NCBI GenBank assembly: GCA_030150085.1
Contig: JASLGJ010000364.1
Location: 1 to 5,002, forward strand
Source of the DNA: Candidatus Elarobacter sp.
GTDB taxonomy: Bacteria; Vulcanimicrobiota; Vulcanimicrobiia; Vulcanimicrobiales; Vulcanimicrobiaceae
Reading direction: 5' to 3'
Length of the DNA: 5,002 nucleotides
Shown here: positions 1 through 5,002 of the stretch, one piece after another
Numbering within the stretch: position 1 is the stretch's first letter
Layout of the letters: the number at the start of each line of letters is the position of its first letter
Position numbers and translations under genes: made by a program
The notes under the pieces: generated by a model
Seen by the model: the letters and a program-made list of their open reading frames with translations, nothing else
Database searches by the model: none
What the model was told of the DNA's origin: nothing

Positions 1-836
1 CCCGCTTGGGCCGCGCCAACGCCGCCGCATCCGCGAGCCCCCGCCGCATGTGGGGCATCATCGCCTTGTCCGCGGTCTGCGCCCTCATCTTCGCCGCAGT
101 CGCCGCCGGCCTCCCGGGCACCATCCTGACGCTGCTCGTGCTCTGCCTGCCCCTCGCGTACTCCGTGCCACCCGTCCGCATCAAAGAACGCAAATGGCTC
201 GGCGTGTGCGCCGACGGCCTCGCCGCGCACGTCTTCCCCGCCATGCTCGCGCTGCTCGCGGTCACGCACTGGGCCCTTCGTCCGGTTGGGCCCTCCCTCG
301 CCATCTGCGTGGCGCTCTGGGCGGCGGCCGCGGGTCTGCGCGGCATCATCTCGCACCAGCTCCACACCGCCGAACAGGACCGCAGCGCTGGCCTGACCAC
401 CATCGTCCACGACCTCGGCAACGCGCGCGTGGAGAGGTTGATCGTCGCCGCTGTCATCCCGCTCGAAGTGGGCGGGTTCGCCGGCGCGCTGGCCCTGTGC
501 AACACGGGCCCCGTCCTGTGGCTCGTCGTCGCCCTGTATCTAGCCTACGAGGCCTTCAAGACGCTCCACGGCGGCTTCCGCGTGAGCGCCTTCCGGGCGG
601 AGGGTCAGCGCTACGTGCCCTTCGTCGAGGAGAGCTTCTACAAGACGTGGGGCCCGATCGCGCTCGCGCTGGACGCCGCGCGCGCCGATCTCCTCTACCT
701 GCTGCTGATCCCGGCCTACGCGCTGCTGTTCCGGCCGCTCCTGCGCATCGAAGGCCACCGGCTGCGGTCGGTATGGGCCGCGTTGCGGGTCAGGCGAGCC
801 AGGGGTTCTTCCGCCCGTTCCAGTGGAGAATCTTGA
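1..836 (+). CDS. UbiA-superfamily prenyltransferase-like membrane protein (5'-truncated by window edge)
   Basis: This is a polytopic membrane protein of the UbiA prenyltransferase type. The family transfers prenyl groups, or sugar phosphates onto polyprenyl phosphate, inside the membrane. Counting from the TTG at position 6 as residue 1, there are about seven hydrophobic segments (roughly 16-35, 37-54, 72-92, 97-115, 144-166, 169-185, 228-245). A YSVPPVRIKER stretch (52-62) matches the conserved YSxPPxRxK loop, and HQLHTAEQDRSAG (117-129) with TT at 131-132 resembles the second Asp-rich motif region. The frame stays open to the left edge, the first Asp-rich motif (NDxxDxxxD) is absent and about two helices are missing. 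The TTG at 6 is therefore probably internal and the true start lies upstream. In the second motif, the first Asp expected by family comparison appears to be Thr121, while Asp125 is kept. The last 15 or so residues are basic and Ser-rich, and overlap the end of the opposite-strand gene. The substrate cannot be named. The family call is fairly sure; the exact activity is unknown. Confidence 0.72.
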   Translation, partial: RLGRANAAASASPRRMWGIIALSAVCALIFAAVAAGLPGTILTLLVLCLPLAYSVPPVRIKERKWLGVCADGLAAHVFPAMLALLAVTHWALRPVGPSLAICVALWAAAAGLRGIISHQLHTAEQDRSAGLTTIVHDLGNARVERLIVAAVIPLEVGGFAGALALCNTGPVLWLVVALYLAYEAFKTLHGGFRVSAFRAEGQRYVPFVEESFYKTWGPIALALDAARADLLYLLLIPAYALLFRPLLRIEGHRLRSVWAALRVRRARGSSARSSGES

Positions 837-1602
837 CCTCGGGCAGCGCCGCGCGCACGCGCTCGAGGAAGCCGTCGTTCCAGGCCAGCGTCTCCTCCGA
901 GGCCGGCGCGTTGTCGACGCAGAGGTTCCACACCGGCGTGCGCAGCACGCGGTCCTCGAGGCCGAGCGACTGGATCGCCCAGATCAGCGCGCCCTGGTCG
1001 TGCCAGGAGATGGCCTCGCGCACCGCCCGGTCGCGCGCCGCGGCCGCCACCGGCCGGATGTAGGCGTCCAGCGCGGCATCGTCGCGGCCGCGCCGCCAGC
1101 CCGACACGCCGCCGTTCACCACCGGCACCTGCGGATCGAACCGGCGCCCGATCGGCATGAGCTCGTAGAGCGCCGGCTTGTTGGGTGTCGCCTGCGGCGC
1201 CTTGTTCTCGGGCGTGAACACCGGGCCGTCGTCGAGCATCGCGAACAGCTCGTCGAGGCCGCGCAGCACGACCGCGTCGCAGTCGAGCCAGAACACGTCC
1301 CGCAGCGGCGCGGCGCGGATCAGCAGCGGGCAGATCCACAGCGGCCAGATGCGCTTGCCGGGCTTGGGCAGCGGGGCGGTGTCGCGGGTCGCCTCGATCA
1401 GCTCGCCGATCAGCGGGTCGGCGGGAAGATCGAGCACCAGCAGGTTGCGCCGGCGCTTCGCGTCGTCGCGCTGCACCGCCGTCAGGCCCACGTCGTAGCA
1501 GATGACGCGGCACGGGTCGCTGGTCTGGATCGACGCGTGCAGCTGGAGCAGGCCGGGATAGTAGTTGCGGTCGCACAGCGTTACCACGCCGCGGCCGATC
1601 AT
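790..1602 (-). CDS. GT8-like glycosyltransferase (GT-A fold, nucleotide-sugar dependent)
   Basis: A 270-residue soluble protein, probably cytoplasmic, that would transfer a sugar from a nucleotide-sugar donor. The N-terminus (VVTLCDRNYYPGLLQLHAS, 6-24) is the usual first strand and helix of this fold. FWLDCDAVVL (104-113) carries a DxD metal/donor motif at Asp107 and Asp109. VVNGGVSGW (161-169) and WHDQGAL (200-206) match the NxGV-type and DQ segments seen in GT8-like enzymes. The C-terminus HWNGRKNPW (260-268) resembles the GT8 HxxGxxKPW motif, but Asn266 stands where Lys is usual. There is no signal peptide or membrane segment. The ATG at 1602 is preceded by GGGGA at 1617-1613 with a 10-base spacer. 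The gene lies 28 bases downstream of the GT2-like gene on the same strand, so the two are probably co-transcribed. Its last 47 bases overlap the convergent UbiA-like gene. The acceptor and sugar are unknown. An alternative label would be a generic nucleotide-diphospho-sugar transferase. Confidence 0.78.
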   Translation of the reverse strand: MIGRGVVTLCDRNYYPGLLQLHASIQTSDPCRVICYDVGLTAVQRDDAKRRRNLLVLDLPADPLIGELIEATRDTAPLPKPGKRIWPLWICPLLIRAAPLRDVFWLDCDAVVLRGLDELFAMLDDGPVFTPENKAPQATPNKPALYELMPIGRRFDPQVPVVNGGVSGWRRGRDDAALDAYIRPVAAAARDRAVREAISWHDQGALIWAIQSLGLEDRVLRTPVWNLCVDNAPASEETLAWNDGFLERVRAALPEVKILHWNGRKNPWLA

Positions 1603-1612
1603 CCAGCGGATA

Positions 1613-1617
1613 TCCCC
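1613..1617 (-). promoter_or_regulatory. Ribosome binding site for the GT8-like gene
   Basis: On the minus strand GGGGA lies 10 bases upstream of the ATG at 1602, inside the 28-base gap after the stop of the preceding glycosyltransferase gene. The spacer is slightly long. It supports the ATG as the start, since the homologous first beta-strand begins only a few residues later. Confidence 0.45.
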
Positions 1618-1630
1618 GGCGCCGGGTCCG

Positions 1631-2476
1631 TCATGCCGCCGACAGGCCGCTGGGGCACGAGGCGAGGGCGCGGATCAGGCGCTCGTCGCGCACCAGCGTT
1701 CCGGCCGCCAAACCGCCGGCCACCTGCTCTTCGCTGAGCACCTCGGCGTCGAGCACCGGGTCGAGCCGGCCCTCGAGGTGCAGCTGGTAGAGGTGCCGCC
1801 ACGTCGCCCCGATGCTCGGGTCGAACTCGGTGTTGCGCGTGTAGGCCGCGCCGCCTTTGACGATCTTGTTGCGGTACTGCGCCTTGGAGCGAACGGGAAA
1901 GTGCAGGATGGTCATCGGCGCGGGGGCGCGCGGCACGAGCGCGCCGCTGGCGAACACGAAGTGATTGCCCTGGCCGATCACGACGTCGCGCAGCGCGCGG
2001 TGGGCCGCCTTGCCGGGCAGCGGGTCCCCGAGCGCGTTGACCGAGAACGTCTGCCGCACGTCCATCCGGCGCCAGAACGGCTCGCCGTTGTCGGCCCGGG
2101 TCACGAAGTTCGTCCGCTCGACCAGCACCGCGGCGGCGTCGCGCCCGACCGAGCTCAGGACGTCCTTGATCGAGCCCGCGTGCGGCAGCCAGAACTCGTC
2201 GGCGTCGCTGTTGATCACCCAGTCGGCGCCCAGCTCGTCGATGGCGCGGCGCGCCATCTGCGTCACCCAGCGGCCCTGCGAGTAGTCGTCCCGGGGCTGG
2301 AACGTGTAGTGGAGGCAGCCGGCGCGCTCGTACTCGCGCGCGATGTCCGCGGTGCCGTCGACCGAACGATTGTCCATCAGGACGATCTCGTCGACGCCGT
2401 GGGCGAGATGAAAGTCGAGATTCTCGCGCAGGATGTCCTGTTCGTCCCGCACGAGGAGCGTCATCACCAGCTTCAT
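1631..2476 (-). CDS. Family 2 glycosyltransferase (Glyco_tranf_2_4-type)
   Basis: A 281-residue predicted cytoplasmic glycosyltransferase with the GT-A fold. The start MKLVMTLLVRDEQDIL is the typical opening of this group (first strand, then RDE in the donor pocket). MDNRSVDGT (34-42) is the 'D-N-x-S-x-D-G-T' nucleotide-binding loop. NSDADEFW (89-96) carries the DxD motif (Asp91, Asp93) followed by Glu94, typical of the 'DxDEF' variant. ILHFPVRSKAQYRNKI (190-205) matches the conserved C-terminal 'H-[YF]-x-x-RS-x-x-Q[YF]-x-x-K' segment of this subfamily, which is often annotated as 'glycosyl transferase family 2' in polysaccharide or surface-glycan loci. No membrane segment is seen. The ATG at 2476 is chosen because the fold begins immediately there and no in-frame start closely upstream is plausible. 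The ribosome site is weak: an AAGG about 13 bases upstream. The gene is the first of a two-gene unit with the GT8-like gene 28 bases downstream. Donor and acceptor are unknown. Confidence 0.85.
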   Translation of the reverse strand: MKLVMTLLVRDEQDILRENLDFHLAHGVDEIVLMDNRSVDGTADIAREYERAGCLHYTFQPRDDYSQGRWVTQMARRAIDELGADWVINSDADEFWLPHAGSIKDVLSSVGRDAAAVLVERTNFVTRADNGEPFWRRMDVRQTFSVNALGDPLPGKAAHRALRDVVIGQGNHFVFASGALVPRAPAPMTILHFPVRSKAQYRNKIVKGGAAYTRNTEFDPSIGATWRHLYQLHLEGRLDPVLDAEVLSEEQVAGGLAAGTLVRDERLIRALASCPSGLSAA

Positions 2477-2484
2477 TCCGCGAT

Positions 2485-2500
2485 GCCGGCCTTACCCGGC
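2485..2500 (-). promoter_or_regulatory. Short GC hairpin around the weak ribosome site of the GT2-like gene
   Basis: On the minus strand GCCGG and CCGGC form a 5-base-pair stem with the six-base loop GTAAGG, ending 8 bases before the ATG at 2476. The only SD-like bases (AAGG) overlap the loop. This could tune translation initiation, but a 5-bp GC stem is common by chance at this base composition. Confidence 0.2.
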
Positions 2501-2602
2501 CGCCCGAAGCGCGAAGCCGACCCAACCAGCCGCTTCCACCCGGCTCCGCCGCGCTGGGCGGACACCCGCGGGGCGCGGTACGGCGGCCCCCCGCGCGGGC
2601 GG

Positions 2603-2614
2603 CTGCACGTGCAG
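2603..2614. repeat. Perfect 12-base palindrome CTGCACGTGCAG
   Basis: Both strands read CTGCACGTGCAG. It lies about 127 bases upstream of the glycosyltransferase start and about 44 bases beyond the livF-like stop, in non-coding DNA. It is immediately next to a second palindromic stretch (2590-2599). Its two-fold symmetry without a loop suits a dimeric regulator site better than an RNA hairpin. No regulator can be named from the sequence. Confidence 0.3.
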
Positions 2615-2657
2615 TGCGATCGGGCGGAGCGGCACAGGGTCGCCATACGAGAAAGCG

Positions 2658-3383
2658 CTATCCGGAGCCTCCAGCGGGCGCCGTCCCCAAGTACGCCCGG
2701 GCGAGATCGGCTTCCCCGATCGTACCACCGGCACCGCAGAGCGCCACCTCGCCCTGCACCAGCACCGTGATCCGGTCCGCCAGCGGCAGCGCGTCCCGCA
2801 CCGCCTGCTCCACGAGCATGATCGCCGGGCCTTCGGCGCGCAGGTCGCGCACCAGGCCGAACACGTCCTTCACCACCGCCGGGGCCAGCCCGGCCGACGG
2901 CTCGTCCAGCAGCAGCACCCGCGGCCTCGCGACCAGCGCCCGCGCGAAGGCCAGCAGCATGCGCTGCCCGCCCGAGAGCGACCCCGCCCGCTCGGCCCGC
3001 TTCTCGCCCAGGACCGGGAACCGTTCGTACATCGCCTCGATCGCCGCGCGCACCGCGCGCTGGTCGGCCAGTGCCAGCCCGCCCGCGGTCAGGTTCTCGG
3101 CGACGGTGAGCTCGGCGAAGACGCCGCCGTTCTGCGGCACCGCCGCGATTCCGTTGCGGATGAACGCGTACGGCCGCAGCGCGCGCAGGTCGCGCCCGTC
3201 GAGCGAGAGCTGCCCGCTCCACGGCGCGATGGCCCCCGCGCACACCTTGAGCAGCGTGCTCTTGCCCGAGCCGTTCGGCCCGAACACGGCGTGAACCGTC
3301 CCCGGCTCCAGCGCCAAGTCGACGCCGTTGAGGATGCGCGCCTTGCCGTACCCGGCCGTGATGCCCGCCGCGACGAACGCCAC
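2658..3383 (-). CDS. livF: Branched-chain amino-acid-type ABC transporter ATPase, LivF family
   Basis: One of the two cytoplasmic ATPases that power a LivHM-type importer for branched-chain amino acids or related amides and ureas. At 241 residues it is close to the usual LivF length. In order: Walker A GPNGSGKST (35-43), Q-loop VPQ (Gln84) followed by the LivF-typical VF-x-x-LTV-x-ENL (88-98), signature LSGGQ (136-140), Walker B VLLLDEP (156-162, Asp160/Glu161), D-loop SAGLAP (163-168) and LVEQ (190-193). Gln193 stands in the switch position, as is normal for LivF, where LivG has His. The C-terminal AYLG (230-233) is also typical. The start is GTG at 3383, set by GGGAG six bases upstream and by the 1-base gap after the livG-like stop, so translation is probably coupled. 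It is the last gene of the operon. The substrate is not determined by the ATPase; assignment to branched-chain amino acids is by family. Confidence 0.93.
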   Translation of the reverse strand: MAFVAAGITAGYGKARILNGVDLALEPGTVHAVFGPNGSGKSTLLKVCAGAIAPWSGQLSLDGRDLRALRPYAFIRNGIAAVPQNGGVFAELTVAENLTAGGLALADQRAVRAAIEAMYERFPVLGEKRAERAGSLSGGQRMLLAFARALVARPRVLLLDEPSAGLAPAVVKDVFGLVRDLRAEGPAIMLVEQAVRDALPLADRITVLVQGEVALCGAGGTIGEADLARAYLGTAPAGGSG

Positions 3384-3384
3384 G

Positions 3385-4122
3385 CTACGCTCCCAGGTAC
3401 GCGTCGACGACGGTCGCGTTCTGCGTGACCTCGTCGAACGTGCCGGCCGCGATGATCTCGCCGTGGTGCATCACCGCCAGGCGGTCGCACAGCGCGCGCA
3501 CCCACTCCATGTCGTGCTCGATCAGCAGGATCGTCATGCCGCCGGTGCGCAGGCCGCGCAGCAGCGCGACGATCTCCGCCCGCAGCACCGGGTTGACGCC
3601 CGCCACGCACTCGTCGAGCAGGAGCAGCTTCGGCTCGCACATCAGCGCGCGCCCGATCTCGAGCAGCTTCAGCTGGCCGCCCGAGCAGGTGTCGGCGCGC
3701 TCGTCGGCCAGCCGGGTCAGCTTCAGCAGCGCGAGGATCTCCCGCGCGCGGGTCTTCATCCGCTCCACCGGCTCGGGGCGGTACACCGCGAGCAGGTTCT
3801 CGAGCACCGTCATCCGCTCGAACGGCGAGGGGATCTGGAACGTGCGCGCCAGCCCGATCCGCGCGCAGCGGTAGGCCGGCATGGCGGTGATGTCGCGCCC
3901 GGCGAAGCGGATCGTCCCGCCGCTCGGCGGCAGCAGGCGCGAGAGCAGGTTGAACAGCGTGCTCTTCCCCGAGCCGTTGGGTCCGATGATCCCCACGATC
4001 TCCCCCGGCAGCACCGTCAGGCTGACGTGCGAGACGGCATGCAGCCCGCCGAAGTCCTTGCTCAGGTCGCGCACCTCGAGAATCGGCTCCGCGCCTGCCC
4101 GTACGTCGGCTGCTGCGCTCAC
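3385..4122 (-). CDS. livG: Branched-chain amino-acid-type ABC transporter ATPase, LivG family
   Basis: The second cytoplasmic ATPase of the LivHMGF-type importer, expected to pair with the LivF-like protein. It has 245 residues, slightly shorter than the roughly 255 of E. coli LivG. Motifs in order: Walker A GPNGSGKST (47-55), a LivG-typical ARTFQ Q-loop (Gln96) followed by F-x-x-MTVLENL (101-110), signature CSGGQ (146-150), Walker B LLLLDE (166-171), AGVNP (174-178), and switch histidine in IEHDM (201-205, His203). The EHDM sequence and the NP after the D-loop separate LivG from LivF. Two residues are unusual: Cys146 replaces the leading Leu of the signature, and Cys172 follows the catalytic Glu where Pro is the common residue. 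The catalytic residues are intact, so the protein is probably active. The start is GTG at 4122 with GAGG six bases upstream. The gene lies 37 bases after the livM-like stop and 1 base before the livF-like start. Confidence 0.93.
   Translation of the reverse strand: MSAAADVRAGAEPILEVRDLSKDFGGLHAVSHVSLTVLPGEIVGIIGPNGSGKSTLFNLLSRLLPPSGGTIRFAGRDITAMPAYRCARIGLARTFQIPSPFERMTVLENLLAVYRPEPVERMKTRAREILALLKLTRLADERADTCSGGQLKLLEIGRALMCEPKLLLLDECVAGVNPVLRAEIVALLRGLRTGGMTILLIEHDMEWVRALCDRLAVMHHGEIIAAGTFDEVTQNATVVDAYLGA
3390..3394 (-). promoter_or_regulatory. Ribosome binding site for the livF-like GTG start
   Basis: On the minus strand GGGAG lies six bases before GTG at 3383. It is embedded in the last codons of the livG-like gene (Leu-Gly-Ala-stop). 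This placement fixes the GTG start and indicates translational coupling of the two ATPases, which are needed in equal amounts. Confidence 0.7.
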
Positions 4123-4128
4123 CCTGCG

Positions 4129-4132
4129 CCTC
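4129..4132 (-). promoter_or_regulatory. Ribosome binding site for the livG-like GTG start
   Basis: On the minus strand GAGG lies six bases before GTG at 4122, inside the 37-base gap that follows the livM-like stop. It supports the GTG as the true start. Confidence 0.6.
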
Positions 4133-4159
4133 GCTTCGTTCGCGCGGTCGCCGCGGCGA

Positions 4160-5002
4160 TCACGCGCCGCTTTCCCTGGGGGCCACGGCCGGGACGCTGC
4201 TTTCCGTTGCGGGCGCGGGCGGGTCGTAGGCGCTGCCGGTGCGGCGGCGTTCGAACAGGCCGAGGATGCCGTTGGGAATGAAGAGCGCCACCAGGCAGAC
4301 CGCGACGCCCAGGATCACGATGTAGCCGACGTCGCTGCCCCACGACAGCCACACCAGCCGCCCGCCGAGGTGGACCACCAGCGCGCCGAGCACCGGGCCC
4401 CAGAACGTCCCCAGGCCGCCGAACAGGCTCATCACCACGCCGTTGTCGCTGGCCAGCGAGCTGAACACCTCGTTGGGGTTGATGATCGTGATCCAGTAGC
4501 CGTAGATGCCGCCGGCCAGCGCCGGGACGATGCCGCTGAGCACGAACACGAGCAGCTTCACCCGGAAGACGTCGATCCCCATCGCGGTCGCGACGTCCTC
4601 GCGCTCGCGGATCGCCACCAGCCAGTAGCCGACCTTGCTGCGGTGCAGTAGCAGGTGCAGGCCGAGCAGCGTCGCCGCGAACAGGCCCAGCATCAGGTAG
4701 TAGAAGATGCGGTTGTCGTCGACGGCCTGGAAGCGCAGTCCCTCGCTGCCGCCGGTCAGCGGCTCGGCGAGCAGCGCGATCTGGCGCATCGCCTCGGCGA
4801 AGGCCCAGGTCGCGATCGCGAAGTACGCGCCGCGGATGCGCAGCGTCGGCAGGCCCAGGAACAGCGCCAGCAGCCCGCCCGCGACGCCCGCGAGCGGGAG
4901 CGCCAGGCCGAACGGCAGGCCCGCCTTGTACATCAGGATTCCGGTCGCGTACGCGCCCGTCCCGAAGAACGCCGCCAGCCCGAAGTTGAGATAGCCGGTG
5001 TA
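4160..5002 (-). CDS. livM: Branched-chain amino-acid-type ABC transporter permease, LivM family (5'-truncated by window edge)
   Basis: An inner-membrane permease of the HAAT importer family that forms the translocation path with LivH. The reading frame remains open to 5002, so the ATG at 4933 is internal. The 23 codons beyond it add GYLNFGLAAFFGTGAY, the highly conserved LivM segment near the start of the core domain. Numbering the visible 280 residues from the edge, LRIRGAYFAIAT (54-65) matches the conserved 'L-R-x-x-G-x-Y-F-A-x-x-T' stretch. AIREREDVATAMGID (130-144) is the EAA-like cytoplasmic loop that contacts the ATPases. GGLGTFWGPVLGA (195-207) and FIPNGILGL (241-249) are the C-terminal family signatures. 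Several hydrophobic helices alternate between these. The last 27 or so residues form a Pro/Ala-rich soluble tail. The livG-like gene follows 37 bases downstream. LivH and the substrate-binding protein are expected upstream, to the right of the window. The family is certain; the substrate is inferred only. Confidence 0.92.
   Translation of the reverse strand, partial: YTGYLNFGLAAFFGTGAYATGILMYKAGLPFGLALPLAGVAGGLLALFLGLPTLRIRGAYFAIATWAFAEAMRQIALLAEPLTGGSEGLRFQAVDDNRIFYYLMLGLFAATLLGLHLLLHRSKVGYWLVAIREREDVATAMGIDVFRVKLLVFVLSGIVPALAGGIYGYWITIINPNEVFSSLASDNGVVMSLFGGLGTFWGPVLGALVVHLGGRLVWLSWGSDVGYIVILGVAVCLVALFIPNGILGLFERRRTGSAYDPPAPATESSVPAVAPRESGA

Larger units (their letters stand above)
2477..2657. 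other. Intergenic region between the Liv operon end and the glycosyltransferase pair
   Basis: This is the only sizeable non-coding gap in the window. Both flanking genes are read leftward, so it should hold the 3' end of the Liv transcript and any promoter of the glycosyltransferase pair. I see no GC hairpin followed by a T-run on the minus strand, so no intrinsic terminator can be called, and no convincing -35/-10 pair stands out in this GC-rich stretch. It does contain a perfect 12-base palindrome (2603-2614), a 10-base palindrome CCCGCGCGGG (2590-2599) and a short GC hairpin close to the glycosyltransferase start (2485-2500). Confidence 0.6.

Noticed and set aside
50..1063. Second plus-strand frame of about 337 codons overlapping the UbiA-like gene
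   Set aside because: The product is Arg/Pro-rich without hydrophobic helices, whereas the frame ending at 836 gives a coherent membrane protein with conserved loops.
823..1737. Plus-strand open frame of about 300 codons antisense to the GT8-like gene
   Set aside because: Its composition is Arg/His/Gln-rich with no recognisable domain, while the opposite strand carries DxD and other glycosyltransferase motifs in one continuous frame.
2549..2578. Possible terminator stem CCGCGC...GCGCGG in the intergenic gap
   Set aside because: The stem is only six base pairs with an 18-base loop and no T-run follows on the minus strand, so it does not meet intrinsic terminator criteria.
1565..2770. Long plus-strand open frame (about 400 codons) antisense to the GT2-like gene
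   Set aside because: It is longer than the real gene but its product is a low-complexity Arg/His/Ala/Val-rich sequence without family motifs. This is the usual product of an antisense frame in GC-rich DNA. The minus strand encodes a clear glycosyltransferase.
3328..4281. Plus-strand open frame of about 317 codons over the livG-like gene
   Set aside because: It is antisense to a complete ABC ATPase with all catalytic motifs; its product is a biased Arg/Gln/His-rich sequence.
3881..4651. Plus-strand open frame of about 256 codons spanning the livM/livG junction
   Set aside because: It crosses two genuine opposite-strand genes and shows no conserved motif. High GC suppresses stops in this frame.
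4931..4933. ATG at 4933 as the start of the livM-like gene
   Set aside because: The frame continues to the window edge and the upstream codons encode the conserved YLNFG-AAFFG-GAY segment, so this Met is internal.

Overview
The window is strongly GC-rich, with dense, tightly packed bacterial genes and GTG starts. It contains five genes and no RNA gene, insertion sequence, CRISPR array or other mobile signature. The bacterium is probably Gram-negative-like, for example a high-GC proteobacterium or a soil lineage rich in amino-acid ABC transporters. Nothing in the window fixes the taxon, so this placement is weak.

Layout from left to right. Positions 1-836 (+ strand) hold the 3' part of a UbiA-superfamily prenyltransferase-like membrane protein whose N-terminus lies outside the window. 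It converges on, and overlaps by 47 bases, the end of a GT8-like glycosyltransferase gene (1602 down to 790, - strand). Upstream of that, 28 bases away on the same strand, is a family 2 (GT-A fold) glycosyltransferase gene (2476 down to 1631). A 181-base non-coding gap (2477-2657) follows. The right half is the downstream end of a branched-chain amino-acid-type (LivHMGF/HAAT) ABC importer operon read leftward: livM-like permease (cut by the window edge, 5002 to 4160), livG-like ATPase (4122 to 3385) and livF-like ATPase (3383 to 2658).

The three Liv genes form a classical translationally coupled unit: a 37-base gap, then a 1-base gap. LivM is one membrane subunit, and LivG and LivF are the paired ATPases. 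The LivH permease and the periplasmic binding protein are expected further right, outside the window. The two glycosyltransferases form a second small transcription unit. Together with the convergent UbiA-like protein, which belongs to a superfamily that acts on polyprenyl substrates, they could form a glycan or glycolipid locus; that link is inference. Nothing here clearly amounts to a new system. The points most worth a second look are a substituted aspartate in the UbiA-like second motif, the coding tail-to-tail overlap, unusual residues in the LivG signature and Walker B regions, and a perfect 12-base palindrome in the intergenic gap.
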